DNA of 58,834 nt, taken from NCBI GenBank assembly GCA_036274675.1, contig DASUFE010000077.1, forward strand, positions 1 through 58,834, read 5' to 3'. The notes beneath the pieces are model-generated. The model saw nothing but the letters and a program-made list of their open reading frames with translations. It was not told where the DNA came from and did no database searches. Of the stretch, positions 25,418 through 33,539 are shown one piece after another. The translations under genes were made by a program, and so were the position numbers. This stretch comes from DASUFE01 sp036274675. Lineage in GTDB: Bacteria > Pseudomonadota > Gammaproteobacteria > HTCC5015. How positions within the stretch are numbered: the stretch's first letter is position 1; every line of letters starts with the position of its first letter.

Positions 25418-25798
25418 ATGAGTAACTACGATTTGCAAAAAGCACATGAATATTTCCGCGACAAAATCGCCTTTACGACCGGAGTCCACGAGCTGGACGG
25501 GATTATCCAGCGGAACAAGGGGGATTTCACAGTGGTCGACGTGCGCTATCCCGCCGATTATGCGCGCGGCCATGTACCCGGCGCAGTCAATCTGCCCAAG
25601 GGCAAATGGCAGAATCCCAAAGGCTTGAGCAAGACGGGCATCAATTATCTGTACTGCTACAGCCAGACCTGCCACCTGGCTGCCGAAGCGGCGATGGAAC
25701 TGACGCGCCAAGGTTATCAGGTGATGGAGGTCGAAGGCGGATGGGCCGAATGGGAGGCCAAAGGTTATCGCATCGAGCAGTTGGCGGCTTCGGCCTGA
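25418..25798 (+). CDS. Rhodanese-domain protein
   Basis: A 126-residue single rhodanese domain. VVDVRYPADYARGHVPGAVNLP and the active-site loop YCYSQTCHLA (Cys80 likely the persulfide carrier, with Cys85 nearby) are clear. GAGGAG precedes the ATG. Likely a cytoplasmic sulfur-transfer protein. First gene of an operon with DoxX, controlled by the divergent LysR. Confidence 0.88.
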   Translation: MSNYDLQKAHEYFRDKIAFTTGVHELDGIIQRNKGDFTVVDVRYPADYARGHVPGAVNLPKGKWQNPKGLSKTGINYLYCYSQTCHLAAEAAMELTRQGYQVMEVEGGWAEWEAKGYRIEQLAASA

Positions 25799-25858
25799 CG
25801 CAACTTTAATTAATCCTTTTCGTAGCCGGCGGGCCGCCGGATGTACAAGGAGAAGAAC

Positions 25859-26293
25859 ATGAAACGAGAACAACTATCGATTGATTATGGAATCGCGCTG
25901 TTGCGCATAAGCCTGGGCGTCATGTTTATCGCTCATAGCGTGCTGCTCAAGTACTTTACATACACTCTGGCGGGCACCGCTGCTTTTTTTGAGTCCATCG
26001 GTTTGCCTGGAGTGCTCGCCTATCTGGTATTCGCAATGGAAACGACAGGCGGAGTCCTGCTGGTGCTGGGCATCGGCACGCGTCAGGCGGCAGCCGCTCT
26101 GATACCGGTGTTGCTCGGCGCGACCTGGGCGCATGGCGGCAACGGCTGGGTATTTTCAAACGCGGGCGGCGGCTGGGAATATCCGCTATATCTCAGCGTA
26201 CTGGCGGCCGCGCAGACACTGCTGGGTAGCGGGGCCTTTGCGCTGTCGGCATCAAGGCATCCCGCTCTCTCAGCAGGTCGCCTGTCGGCTTGA
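25859..26293 (+). CDS. DoxX family membrane protein
   Basis: The 144-residue protein has four TM helices and the DoxX pattern: LLRISLGVMFIAHS, GLPGVLAYLVFAMETTGG and LLGATWAHGGNGW. DoxX proteins are linked to quinone or thiosulfate redox and oxidant stress. The start at 25859 has AAGGAG six bases ahead, better than the ATG 18 bases upstream. It lies 60 bases after the rhodanese gene and is followed by a terminator. Confidence 0.85.
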   Translation: MKREQLSIDYGIALLRISLGVMFIAHSVLLKYFTYTLAGTAAFFESIGLPGVLAYLVFAMETTGGVLLVLGIGTRQAAAALIPVLLGATWAHGGNGWVFSNAGGGWEYPLYLSVLAAAQTLLGSGAFALSASRHPALSAGRLSA

Positions 26294-26305
26294 GCGTGTG
26301 CATAG

Positions 26306-26340
26306 GGAGACCGCTGGCTTATGCGGTCTCCTTTCTTTTT
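26306..26340 (+). terminator. Terminator after the rhodanese-DoxX operon
   Basis: GGAGACCGC (26306-26314) pairs perfectly with GCGGTCTCC (26323-26331), followed by TTTCTTTTT. It closes the rhodanese-doxX unit and makes the next DoxX gene a separate transcript. Confidence 0.85.
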
Positions 26341-26430
26341 CAGATTGGCGATACCCATTCAACCTTGCCATGCTATGGTTATGGCACTTCCCATCCACGT
26401 CTTGCCTCAACTTAAGGAAGGAGCATAACC

Positions 26431-26811
26431 ATGAGCATATTTTGCAAACTGGCGGCACCGGTCGGCCGCATTTTGTTGTGCCTGATCTTCATCATTTCCG
26501 GAATCCAGAAAGCCGCCGGAATCCAGGGGACCCAGCAATATATGGAAGCGATGGGCGTACCCGGCATTCTGGTTTATCCCGTTATCGTGCTGGAAGTTTT
26601 CGGTTCGCTCGCGGTCGTTCTCGGCTGGCGCGCGCGTGAGGCCGCATTCCTGCTGGCCGGTTTCTGCATGCTGTCGGCCTTTCTTTTCCACTGGAACCTG
26701 TCCGATCAGCTGCAAATCATCATGTTTTTGAAAAATTTCGCCATTGCGGGCGGTTTTCTGATGATTGTTGCGCACGGACCCGGAGCCCTGTCACTAGGGC
26801 GAAGCCATTGA
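26431..26811 (+). CDS. DoxX family membrane protein (second copy)
   Basis: The 126-residue protein has four TM helices. PVGRILLCLIFIISGIQK, GVPGILVYPVIVLEVFG and the end VAHGPGALSLG are typical of the YphA/DoxX group. AAGGAGC precedes the ATG by about seven bases. It is not a recent duplicate of the DoxX gene at 25859. Separate promoter expected because of the terminator at 26306-26340. Confidence 0.85.
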   Translation: MSIFCKLAAPVGRILLCLIFIISGIQKAAGIQGTQQYMEAMGVPGILVYPVIVLEVFGSLAVVLGWRAREAAFLLAGFCMLSAFLFHWNLSDQLQIIMFLKNFAIAGGFLMIVAHGPGALSLGRSH

Positions 26812-26953
26812 TCCCGGATATCGCCGTTCGGCCCACGATCAGATCGTGAGATTTTAAAGTTGTCATTGAACTTAAGGGGCGTTATCGCTGCCGAAGATTC
26901 TGCTTGCAGCGGCGGCTCCTCCGCCATCCGAAAAATTTCGATGGAGAAACCTT

Positions 26954-27423
26954 ATGCGCCAAATGATACCGGCTTGTCTGACTTTACTCGCCTGCGCTCT
27001 ACTGGCGCGGACTCCTATGCGTCAAAAGACGATAGCCGCTGCGAAAGCAAGAATGGGGCTCATCATGTGACGCATTTCAATCCCATGCGCAAGATGTCGG
27101 AGCGTCTGGGACTGAGTGAAAATCAACAGCAACAGTTCAAAACATTACAAGAGAAAAACCGGGCCTCGTATCAGACTCAGCGCAATGCGCTGCGGGAAAA
27201 TAACAGGCAAATGCACGAACTGGTCGCCTCCGGCGCTTATACGGAAGAAAAGGCTTCTCAGCTTGCCGACAAGCATGGCGAAATCGCCGCGGAACTGGCC
27301 CGACTGAGGGTCACTGAAATGGCGGGACTTTACGCGCTGTTGACGCCTGAACAGCAGAAAAAATTCTCAAGCCTTCACTCCGAAGATCGCCCTGACAAAG
27401 GCAGCCCCAAGGACAAAGATTGA
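26954..27423 (+). pseudogene. Spy/CpxP-like periplasmic protein gene with a frameshift after the signal peptide
   Basis: A start at 26954 with GGAGA seven bases ahead encodes a signal peptide (MRQMIPACLTLLACALLA). The mature Spy/CpxP-like part (FNPMRKMSERLGLSENQQQQ, then LLTPEQQKKF) continues in another frame from about 27010. Restoring one G in GCGCGGACTCC near 27005-27012 joins them. Taken as one reading frame from 26860 the protein would lack a signal peptide and start with unlikely sequence. Either a recent frameshift inactivated an envelope-stress chaperone, or the assembly has a one-base error. Confidence 0.65.
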
Positions 27424-27433
27424 ACCGCCGGCC

Positions 27434-27460
27434 GCGGCCGTAACGGCCGCTATGTTTTAT
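27434..27460. terminator. Terminator between the Spy-like gene and tag
   Basis: GCGGCCGT (27434-27441) and ACGGCCGC (27443-27450) form a perfect inverted repeat, followed by TATGTTTTATTTTTT on the plus strand. It lies between convergent genes and closes the plus-strand gene. Confidence 0.6.
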
Positions 27461-28044
27461 TTTTTCCGGCGCCTTCCGGATAGCTGCTTGTGACGGAAAC
27501 AGCTGACCAGATGGTCGTTCACCATCCCGACCGCCTGCATATGAGCATACATGATGGTGGAACCGACAAAACTGAATCCCCGTTTTTTCAGGTCGCGGCT
27601 CAAAGCATCCGAAATATCGGTCCGTGCCGGCACTTCTTTCATGCTGCCCCAATTATTCTGCAGCTGTTTGCCGCCGACAAACCCCCATTGGTAACCGGCA
27701 AAACCTCCGAACTCATCCTGTATTCGCAAAAAGGCCGCGGCATTTTTCACCGCGCTTTCGATTTTCAGGCGGTTACGGATAATGGCGGTGTTTTTCAGCA
27801 ATGACTCTATCTTGCGTTTACTGAAGCGCGCGACGCGTTCGGCCTCGAAATTGTCGAAAGCCTCGCGATATCCTGCACGCCGCTTGAGGATGGTGATCCA
27901 GCTCAAGCCAGCCTGCGCCCCTTCCAGTATCAGGAATTCAAACAACAAGCGCTCGTCGTGGACTGGAACGCCCCATTCGGTATCGTGATAATCGATATAG
28001 ACAGGATCATTGCCCGGCCACAGACAGCGGGTTTTATCTGACAC
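27457..28044 (-). CDS. tag: DNA-3-methyladenine glycosylase I
   Basis: The 195-residue protein excises 3-methyladenine from alkylated DNA. Tag signatures are clear: CLWPGNDPVYIDYHDTEWG at the start, EGAQAGLSWITILKRR holding the catalytic Glu region, and GFSFVGSTIMYAHMQAVGMV near the end. Zinc-site residues (N-terminal Cys and His, C-terminal His and Cys in NDHLVSCFRH) are in place. Length fits Tag. Confidence 0.95.
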   Translation of the reverse strand: MSDKTRCLWPGNDPVYIDYHDTEWGVPVHDERLLFEFLILEGAQAGLSWITILKRRAGYREAFDNFEAERVARFSKRKIESLLKNTAIIRNRLKIESAVKNAAAFLRIQDEFGGFAGYQWGFVGGKQLQNNWGSMKEVPARTDISDALSRDLKKRGFSFVGSTIMYAHMQAVGMVNDHLVSCFRHKQLSGRRRKK

Positions 28045-28101
28045 TTAATTCTCTCCGCATTATTCAGACACGCATCAACAATCTGACCGGCTTAAACTGG
28101 A

Positions 28102-29223
28102 TTAATCCTTTTCCTCGAATTTGCGCTTCTTGCGCATATCCGTTGTAACCTGTTTCCAACGTTTTTTTTCCTTCGCTGCGGCACGCTGGTCGACCTGGCG
28201 CCTGGAATGTCCCAATTCCTTTTGCAGCTTCAGGTGGTTTTGATACTCCTCGCTCGGCAATGCCCCGCTCCCCAGGGCGGCTCGTACAGCACAATCCGGT
28301 TCAGCGGTGTGCGTACAGTCGCGGAACTTGCAGTTCCGGGCAAAGATTTGCAGTTTTTCAAAAGTCCTTTCCAGGTCCTCGCTGTCACCGTAGACGTGGA
28401 TCTCGCGCAACCCGGGAGTATCGATGATCATGCCTCCTTCCGGCATAAACAGCAAAGCGGCTGACGATGTGGTATGGCGGCCATGATCGTCGTTTGCCCT
28501 GATTTCACGCGTCCGTTGTTCGTTACGTTGCAACAAGGCATTTACCAATGTCGATTTACCAACCCCGGAGGATCCAATGAAAACTCCCGTTTTACCGGTC
28601 TTCAAGCGGTCTTTGATCTCACCCAAGCCCCGGTTCGACGGCACGCTCGACATGATGACGTTGAGATCCGGAAAATTTTCCTGCAAATCACGTTCGATGG
28701 AGGGCAGATCCTGGGCAATATCGATTTTCGATAATACCAACACCGGTTCGACACCGCCGCGGCGGGTAATCAACATATAACGATGCAGGCGCTTGATGTT
28801 GAATTCCCGGTTGGCCGAGGTCACGATGAAACAGAAATCCACGTTCGCCGCCAGCACCTGCTCCTCGGTTTCATGGCCCGAGGCAAGCCGCGATATCTTT
28901 GAACGTCGCGGCAATACCTGTGTGATGGCAGCAGCCGGTTTACCGCTTTCGTCAATGAATTCGGCTTCAAGAACGCACCAGTCTCCCACTGCCGGCAGTT
29001 CACCGGCGGCTGCCTGGTACTGCAGGCGACCCGGTAGATAACAGTGAAATTCACGGCCTTCGGGCGAAATGGCGCCGAAAAAGCCTTTGTGACGGGCTGT
29101 AATGCGGACCAGGCGTGCAGAGCCGTAGCTTTGCAGCTCTGATGCCCATTGCTCGGACCAACCCAGGCTGGTCAGTTCCACAAATACGCTTTCCTTGGCG
29201 GCTGGCATGCCTTCGCGGCCCAT
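28102..29223 (-). CDS. rsgA: Ribosome small-subunit biogenesis GTPase RsgA
   Basis: This is a 373-residue circularly permuted GTPase that checks late 30S assembly. An OB-fold covers about 30-110, then motifs in the order G4 (LSKID), G1 (GSSGVGKST), G3 (DTPGLREI). The C-terminal zinc knuckle is CKFRDCTHTAEPDC. The tail is very basic. No good ribosome-binding site precedes the listed ATG; a second ATG lies five codons in. A hairpin-plus-T terminator ends only a few bases before the start. Confidence 0.95.
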   Translation of the reverse strand: MGREGMPAAKESVFVELTSLGWSEQWASELQSYGSARLVRITARHKGFFGAISPEGREFHCYLPGRLQYQAAAGELPAVGDWCVLEAEFIDESGKPAAAITQVLPRRSKISRLASGHETEEQVLAANVDFCFIVTSANREFNIKRLHRYMLITRRGGVEPVLVLSKIDIAQDLPSIERDLQENFPDLNVIMSSVPSNRGLGEIKDRLKTGKTGVFIGSSGVGKSTLVNALLQRNEQRTREIRANDDHGRHTTSSAALLFMPEGGMIIDTPGLREIHVYGDSEDLERTFEKLQIFARNCKFRDCTHTAEPDCAVRAALGSGALPSEEYQNHLKLQKELGHSRRQVDQRAAAKEKKRWKQVTTDMRKKRKFEEKD

Positions 29224-29228
29224 ACAGA

Positions 29229-29257
29229 TAAAAAAACGCCCTGACTACAGACAGGGC
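29229..29257 (-). terminator. Terminator directly before rsgA (possible attenuator or sRNA end)
   Basis: On the minus strand CGCCCTG, an 8-base loop, then CAGGGCG is followed by seven T at 29230-29236. It ends six bases before the rsgA ATG. It is 125 bases after the gpmA stop. A good -10 (TATACT, 29298-29303 on the minus strand) would start a transcript near 29291, so the hairpin either terminates gpmA read-through, attenuates rsgA, or ends a roughly 60-nt small RNA. Confidence 0.65.
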
Positions 29258-29381
29258 GGTAAAGACGTGTGTATCTTTTGGAGGGGTAGACGAACTCAGT
29301 ATAGTCCATGGTTTACCGGTCAGTAGTTGACGCAATAAAATAAAATGTACGCGTTTCCACTGATATTGGCGCTTAAGCCAT

Positions 29382-30143
29382 TTACTTCGCCTTACCTTGA
29401 TTCGCGACAGCGCGTTTCAAACGCTCCACCTCTTCCGCGTCTCCCAGGTATTCGCTTTTAATCGTACGCAGATTCTGGTCCAGCTCATAAACCAGAGGCA
29501 ATCCAGTGGGAATATTGAGTTCGAGTATCGCCTCGTTGGAAACATTATCCAGATATTTGACCAATGCCCGCAGACTGTTGCCGTGTGCGGCCACCAGCAC
29601 CCGCTTGCCGGAGCGGATGGCGGGCACAATCGCATCATGCCAGTAAGGCAAAACGCGATCGATCGTATCTTTCAAGCTTTCCGCCTTCGGCAATACGCGC
29701 CGGTCCAGCTCCCGATAGCGCTGATCAAAGGCCGGATGCCGTTCATCCTTTTCATCCAGGGGGGGGGGCGGAATATCGAAACTGCGCCGCCAGATCAGTA
29801 CCTGCTGCTCACCATGCTTGGCGGCCGTTTCGGCCTTATTCAGGCCCTGCAGAGCGCCATAATGGCGCTCGTTAAGCCGCCAGTGGCGATGCACCGGAAT
29901 GTACATCTGATCCATTTCATCCAGCACTGTCCAAAGTGTCCGGATGGCGCGCTTTAAAACCGAGGTGAAAGCTACATCGAATTGATAGCCTTGGGCGCGC
30001 AGGCGCTGTCCCGCAGCCCGGGCTTCGATCAGCCCCTTATCGCTGAGATCGACATCATGCCAACCCGTAAAACGATTCTCCTGATTCCAGCGGCTCTCGC
30101 CGTGGCGGATTAAAACTATCTTGTAAATGGCCGTTACTCCCAT
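29382..30143 (-). CDS. gpmA: 2,3-bisphosphoglycerate-dependent phosphoglycerate mutase
   Basis: The 253-residue enzyme interconverts 3- and 2-phosphoglycerate. LIRHGESRWN carries the phosphorylated His; RLNERHYGALQGLNK and VLVAAHGNSLRALVK (second His) are intact. The listed ATG has a weak ribosome-binding site. GGGAG lies within the first codons, eight bases before an ATT that begins IYKIVLIRHGE, the usual N-terminus, so a non-standard start is conceivable. It is 14 bases after tatC and probably co-transcribed. Confidence 0.93.
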   Translation of the reverse strand: MGVTAIYKIVLIRHGESRWNQENRFTGWHDVDLSDKGLIEARAAGQRLRAQGYQFDVAFTSVLKRAIRTLWTVLDEMDQMYIPVHRHWRLNERHYGALQGLNKAETAAKHGEQQVLIWRRSFDIPPPPLDEKDERHPAFDQRYRELDRRVLPKAESLKDTIDRVLPYWHDAIVPAIRSGKRVLVAAHGNSLRALVKYLDNVSNEAILELNIPTGLPLVYELDQNLRTIKSEYLGDAEEVERLKRAVANQGKAK

Positions 30144-30157
30144 GTTTGTTGATACGC

Positions 30158-30925
30158 TCAGGAAACTTCTTTTTTCCCGACTGTTTCCACGCGCCGCTTC
30201 AATATGGCCCGCGACGCGATTATACCTGCCTCATACAGAAACCACATTGGAATGGCCAGCATAGTCTGCGAAATAACGTCCGGCGGCGTCAATAACATCC
30301 CGACCACGAAAGCGCCAACGATGACATAAGGACGTGCCGCTACCATTGTCGCTACACTGATAAGCCCGGTGGAAGCGAGCAATACCGTAGCGACCGGAAT
30401 TTCAAAGGCGAACCCGAAGGCGAGAAACATGGCCATGGCAAAATCCAGATAATTCGCAATATCAGGCATGACGGATATGCCCTCGGGAGCGATTCCGATC
30501 ATGAAGCGTAATACCATCGGCAATACCAGAAAATAGGCGAACGCCACTCCCGTGTAAAACAGCAGAATGCTGGACACCAGCATGGGCAACGCAAAATGCT
30601 TTTCATGGCGATACAAACCAGGAGCGACGAAAGCCCATATCTGGTATAGAAGGTAGGGAACGACGATAAACACCGACAACAGAGTAACCAGTTTGAAAGG
30701 GATCATGAACGGCGCCACCACGCCGGTCGCGATCATCGAACTGCCGCTCGGCAAATATCGCAGCAGGGGCGCCGCCAGCAAGGAATAAATCCGGTTGGCG
30801 AAAGGCATCAACGGCAACAACACCAGCAGTATCGCGACAATGCAGCGTAGCAAACGGCTGCGCAATTCGATCAGATGCGAAATAAACCCAAGCTCTGCCC
30901 GGGACTCAGTCTTTTGTTTTTCCAT
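30158..30925 (-). CDS. tatC: Sec-independent protein translocase subunit TatC
   Basis: The 255-residue, six-TM core of the twin-arginine translocase. ELGFISHLIELRSRLL at the N-terminus and PYLLYQIWAFVAPGLY are the signal-peptide-binding regions. Later helices and LLTPPDVISQTMLAIP match the family. Its start overlaps tatB by 20 bases. Length is typical. Confidence 0.96.
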   Translation of the reverse strand: MEKQKTESRAELGFISHLIELRSRLLRCIVAILLVLLPLMPFANRIYSLLAAPLLRYLPSGSSMIATGVVAPFMIPFKLVTLLSVFIVVPYLLYQIWAFVAPGLYRHEKHFALPMLVSSILLFYTGVAFAYFLVLPMVLRFMIGIAPEGISVMPDIANYLDFAMAMFLAFGFAFEIPVATVLLASTGLISVATMVAARPYVIVGAFVVGMLLTPPDVISQTMLAIPMWFLYEAGIIASRAILKRRVETVGKKEVS

Positions 30926-31283
30926 CCGCGGCTGACTCTGTTTTGGCTACCGTACTATCCGCCGCATCGGTTCCATCCGGAGCCTTTTCCTGTTCAACCG
31001 GGAGCTGGCCCGTAAAATGTGGGGACGCCCAGGGATCGCGCGTGGATTGATCAATCTCGGATTTCATCTCTTCCAGCATTTGCGCCGGCTGTTGCAGGGA
31101 ATTTTTGATCTCGTAGTTATGCAGTTCGTTTTCGATCTGGAACCTTGCATTACGCAAATAACGCTGCATTCGCCCGACCCAGAGACCCAGGTCGTACGCC
31201 AGCTTCGGCAGCCGTTCCGGCCCGACCACCAGCAAGGCGACGACGCCCACCAGCACCAGTTCCCAAAAGCCGACGTCGAACAT
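30906..31283 (-). CDS. tatB: Sec-independent protein translocase subunit TatB
   Basis: A 125-residue protein with an N-terminal TM (FDVGFWELVLVGVVALLVVG) and the PERLPKLAYDLG hinge, then an amphipathic helix and a charged tail. It forms the Tat receptor with TatC. It starts two bases after the tatA stop and overlaps tatC, giving a coupled tatABC operon. Confidence 0.95.
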   Translation of the reverse strand: MFDVGFWELVLVGVVALLVVGPERLPKLAYDLGLWVGRMQRYLRNARFQIENELHNYEIKNSLQQPAQMLEEMKSEIDQSTRDPWASPHFTGQLPVEQEKAPDGTDAADSTVAKTESAADGKTKD

Positions 31284-31285
31284 CG

Positions 31286-31495
31286 TTATTTTTTGTGTTC
31301 GGAGCCGTCTTTGAGGGTTTTATCCCCTGCGGTCCTGTTCGCCTGATCGGAATCATCCTGCAACGCCTTGCGGAACCCCTTGAGTGCATTACCTAGATCG
31401 GAACCGATGTTACCCAGCTTGCCGGTACCGAACAACAGAACCACGATTACAAGGATCAGTAACAGAGCCTGGATTGAAATCGACGCGCTTAACAT
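31286..31495 (-). CDS. tatA: Sec-independent protein translocase subunit TatA
   Basis: A 69-residue pore subunit: one TM (about 7-22), the FGTGKLGNIGSDLG hinge, an amphipathic helix (LKGFRKAL) and a charged tail. AGGAG precedes the ATG. First tat gene, after hisE on the same strand with an 81-base gap. Confidence 0.94.
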   Translation of the reverse strand: MLSASISIQALLLILVIVVLLFGTGKLGNIGSDLGNALKGFRKALQDDSDQANRTAGDKTLKDGSEHKK

Positions 31496-31576
31496 TTTGG
31501 CTTCTCCTGTTTCTATAACTTCGTTTGATAGTAATGGACGGCCTGCATTAGAAACCTGCGACGAAGCGGAGTTTCG

Positions 31577-31903
31577 TCAACGCTTCCTGGCCGCCTTTTC
31601 CGCTATGCCTGAAGTGCCAAAACGGCTCTGCAATTCCTCCAGCACCTGCGACGGGTGTAATTCCTTGTGAGAAAGCAGCACCAATGTGTGAAACCACAGA
31701 TCCGCGATTTCGTGGATCAAATCGGGATTATTGCCGCGTTCCGCAGCCAGCACGGTTTCCACCGCCTCTTCTGCGATCTTTTTCAGAATGGCTTCCAGAC
31801 CCTTGGCATACAGGGATGCGGCATAGGAACTGGCTGGGTCCGCCGACTTGCGGGTCTCCAGCACCTCCGCTACGCGGGCGAGTATATCATCGGAATTGGC
31901 CAA
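31577..31903 (-). CDS. hisE: Phosphoribosyl-ATP pyrophosphatase
   Basis: The 108-residue enzyme catalyses the second step of histidine synthesis. RKSADPASSYAASLYAKG, KKIAEEAVETVLAA and HEIADLWFHTLVLL are the typical motifs. I place the start at TTG 31903 because GGAGG lies seven bases before it and it gives the normal length; the ATG 16 codons upstream adds unrelated residues. hisE follows hisF directly; hisI, usually between them, is absent. Confidence 0.9.
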   Translation of the reverse strand: MANSDDILARVAEVLETRKSADPASSYAASLYAKGLEAILKKIAEEAVETVLAAERGNNPDLIHEIADLWFHTLVLLSHKELHPSQVLEELQSRFGTSGIAEKAARKR

Positions 31904-31920
31904 AACTGTTCCTCCGTCTA

Positions 31921-31967
31921 CGCCGAAACAAACCCTGCATTCACGCAGCAACCCATCCTACGCCGGT
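31921..31967. repeat. Possible dispersed intergenic repeat between hisF and hisE
   Basis: Read on the minus strand it starts CGTAGGATGGGTTG, contains a CTGC/GCAG inverted repeat and ends in GGGTTTG. This resembles a family of short palindromic repeats I know from intergenic regions of many gammaproteobacteria. The gap is where hisI normally sits. Recognition is from memory and not verified. Confidence 0.35.
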
Positions 31968-31984
31968 AACCGCCCGAATTGTAG

Positions 31985-32746
31985 CTACAACCTGACCTCA
32001 ATGCCCGCCGCCTGCATATGCCTTTTAGCTGCGTTGATTGTGTACTCGCCGAAATGAAAGATGCTTGCAGCAAGCACTGCGTCGGCCTTGCCTTCCATTA
32101 CGCCCTGTACCAGGTGATCCAGGCTGCCGACCCCTCCCGAGGCGATAATGGGCACACGCACGCTCGAGGCGACAGCGGAAGTCAACTCCAGGTCGAATCC
32201 GAGCTTGGTGCCATCCCGGTCCATGCTGGTCAACAGTATTTCACCGGCGCCGTTGGACACCATCCGTCCGGCCCATTCCACGACGTCCAATCCGGTCGGT
32301 TTACGCCCACCATGCGTATAGACTTCCCACCGGTCCGGTCCCGCTCGTTTCGCATCGATCGCGACCACGATGCATTGGGAACCGACTTTGTCAGCGGCTT
32401 CCTTGATGATTTCGGGGTTCATTACAGCCGCCGTATTGATTGCAACCTTATCAGCGCCGGCGTTCAACATGCGCCGTATGTCTGCGAACGAGCGGATACC
32501 GCCTCCAACGGTCAGCGGAATGAATACCTGCTCTGCGACCTGCGATACCACGTGCACCATGGTCTCGCGGCCATCAGAGCTGGCGGTGATATCAAGAAAC
32601 GTAATTTCATCCGCCCCTTCGTTGTCGTAGCGGCGCGCTATTTCGACAGGGTCGCCGGCATCACGAATATTGACGAAGTTGACGCCCTTGACCACGCGCC
32701 CCTTGTCGACATCCAGGCAGGGGATAATGCGTCTCGCTAGTGCCAT
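31985..32746 (-). CDS. hisF: Imidazole glycerol phosphate synthase subunit HisF
   Basis: A 253-residue (beta-alpha)8 barrel that closes the imidazole ring using ammonia from HisH. RRIIPCLDVDKGRVVKG (catalytic Asp), VGGGIRSFADIRRML, and LLTSMDRDGTKLGFD (second Asp) are intact. It follows hisA by 39 bases in the his operon. Confidence 0.97.
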   Translation of the reverse strand: MALARRIIPCLDVDKGRVVKGVNFVNIRDAGDPVEIARRYDNEGADEITFLDITASSDGRETMVHVVSQVAEQVFIPLTVGGGIRSFADIRRMLNAGADKVAINTAAVMNPEIIKEAADKVGSQCIVVAIDAKRAGPDRWEVYTHGGRKPTGLDVVEWAGRMVSNGAGEILLTSMDRDGTKLGFDLELTSAVASSVRVPIIASGGVGSLDHLVQGVMEGKADAVLAASIFHFGEYTINAAKRHMQAAGIEVRL

Positions 32747-32785
32747 GGGCGAATCAAAAATATGCAGGTTAGGAAATAAAGAACG

Positions 32786-33523
32786 CTATTCCAAAGAATT
32801 ACCGAAACGCTTCAAGGCCTCGGCCAGATCGATATCGCCCTCATACAGAGCGCGACCGATTACCACACCGATCACCCCCTCCTCTTCAACCTTGGCAAGC
32901 GCCGCCAGATCCTTCATATTGCTGACGCCTCCGGAAGCAATCACGGGAACGCGTATCGACTGCGCCAATGCGACTGTGGATTCGATATTGACGCCGGTCA
33001 TCATTCCGTCGCGGCCGATATCGGTATAGATAATGGCGTCCACGCCATCCTTCTCGAAATGCTGGGCCATGTCGATCACGTCGTGATTGGAGAGTTTGCT
33101 CCATCCGTCGATCGCAACCTTGCCATCGCGAGCGTCCAAACCGACGATTACGTGTCCGGGAAACGACAGGCACAGATCGTTCACGAAATGCGGCTCGCTT
33201 ACAGCCTTGGTGCCGATAATTACGTAACTGACGCCGGCATCCAGATACTCCTGCACGGTATCCTCGTCGCGGATGCCGCCCCCTACCTGTATCGACAACT
33301 CCGGGAATTTCTCCGCGATGTTATGGATAACATCGGAATTACGCGGATGCCCTGCAAGGGCTCCGTCCAGATCGATCACATGCAGGCGTCGCGCACCGGC
33401 TTTGACCCACTTTTCGACCATCTTGACGGGGTTGTCCGAGAATACGGTGGAAGTGTCCATCCGGCCCTGTCGCAGACGTACGCATCTTCCTTCCTTCAAA
33501 TCTATTGCGGGAATAATCAACAC
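32786..33523 (-). CDS. hisA: Phosphoribosylformimino-5-aminoimidazole carboxamide ribotide isomerase
   Basis: A 245-residue (beta-alpha)8 isomerase of histidine synthesis. LIIPAIDLKEGRCVRL with the catalytic Asp, VGGGIRDEDTVQEYL and IYTDIGRDGMMTGVN with the second Asp are complete. The start is GTG at 33523, with AGGTAGG upstream. It begins 16 bases after hisH. Confidence 0.97.
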   Translation of the reverse strand: MLIIPAIDLKEGRCVRLRQGRMDTSTVFSDNPVKMVEKWVKAGARRLHVIDLDGALAGHPRNSDVIHNIAEKFPELSIQVGGGIRDEDTVQEYLDAGVSYVIIGTKAVSEPHFVNDLCLSFPGHVIVGLDARDGKVAIDGWSKLSNHDVIDMAQHFEKDGVDAIIYTDIGRDGMMTGVNIESTVALAQSIRVPVIASGGVSNMKDLAALAKVEEEGVIGVVIGRALYEGDIDLAEALKRFGNSLE

Positions 33524-33539
33524 AGTTGCCTACCTTCAA

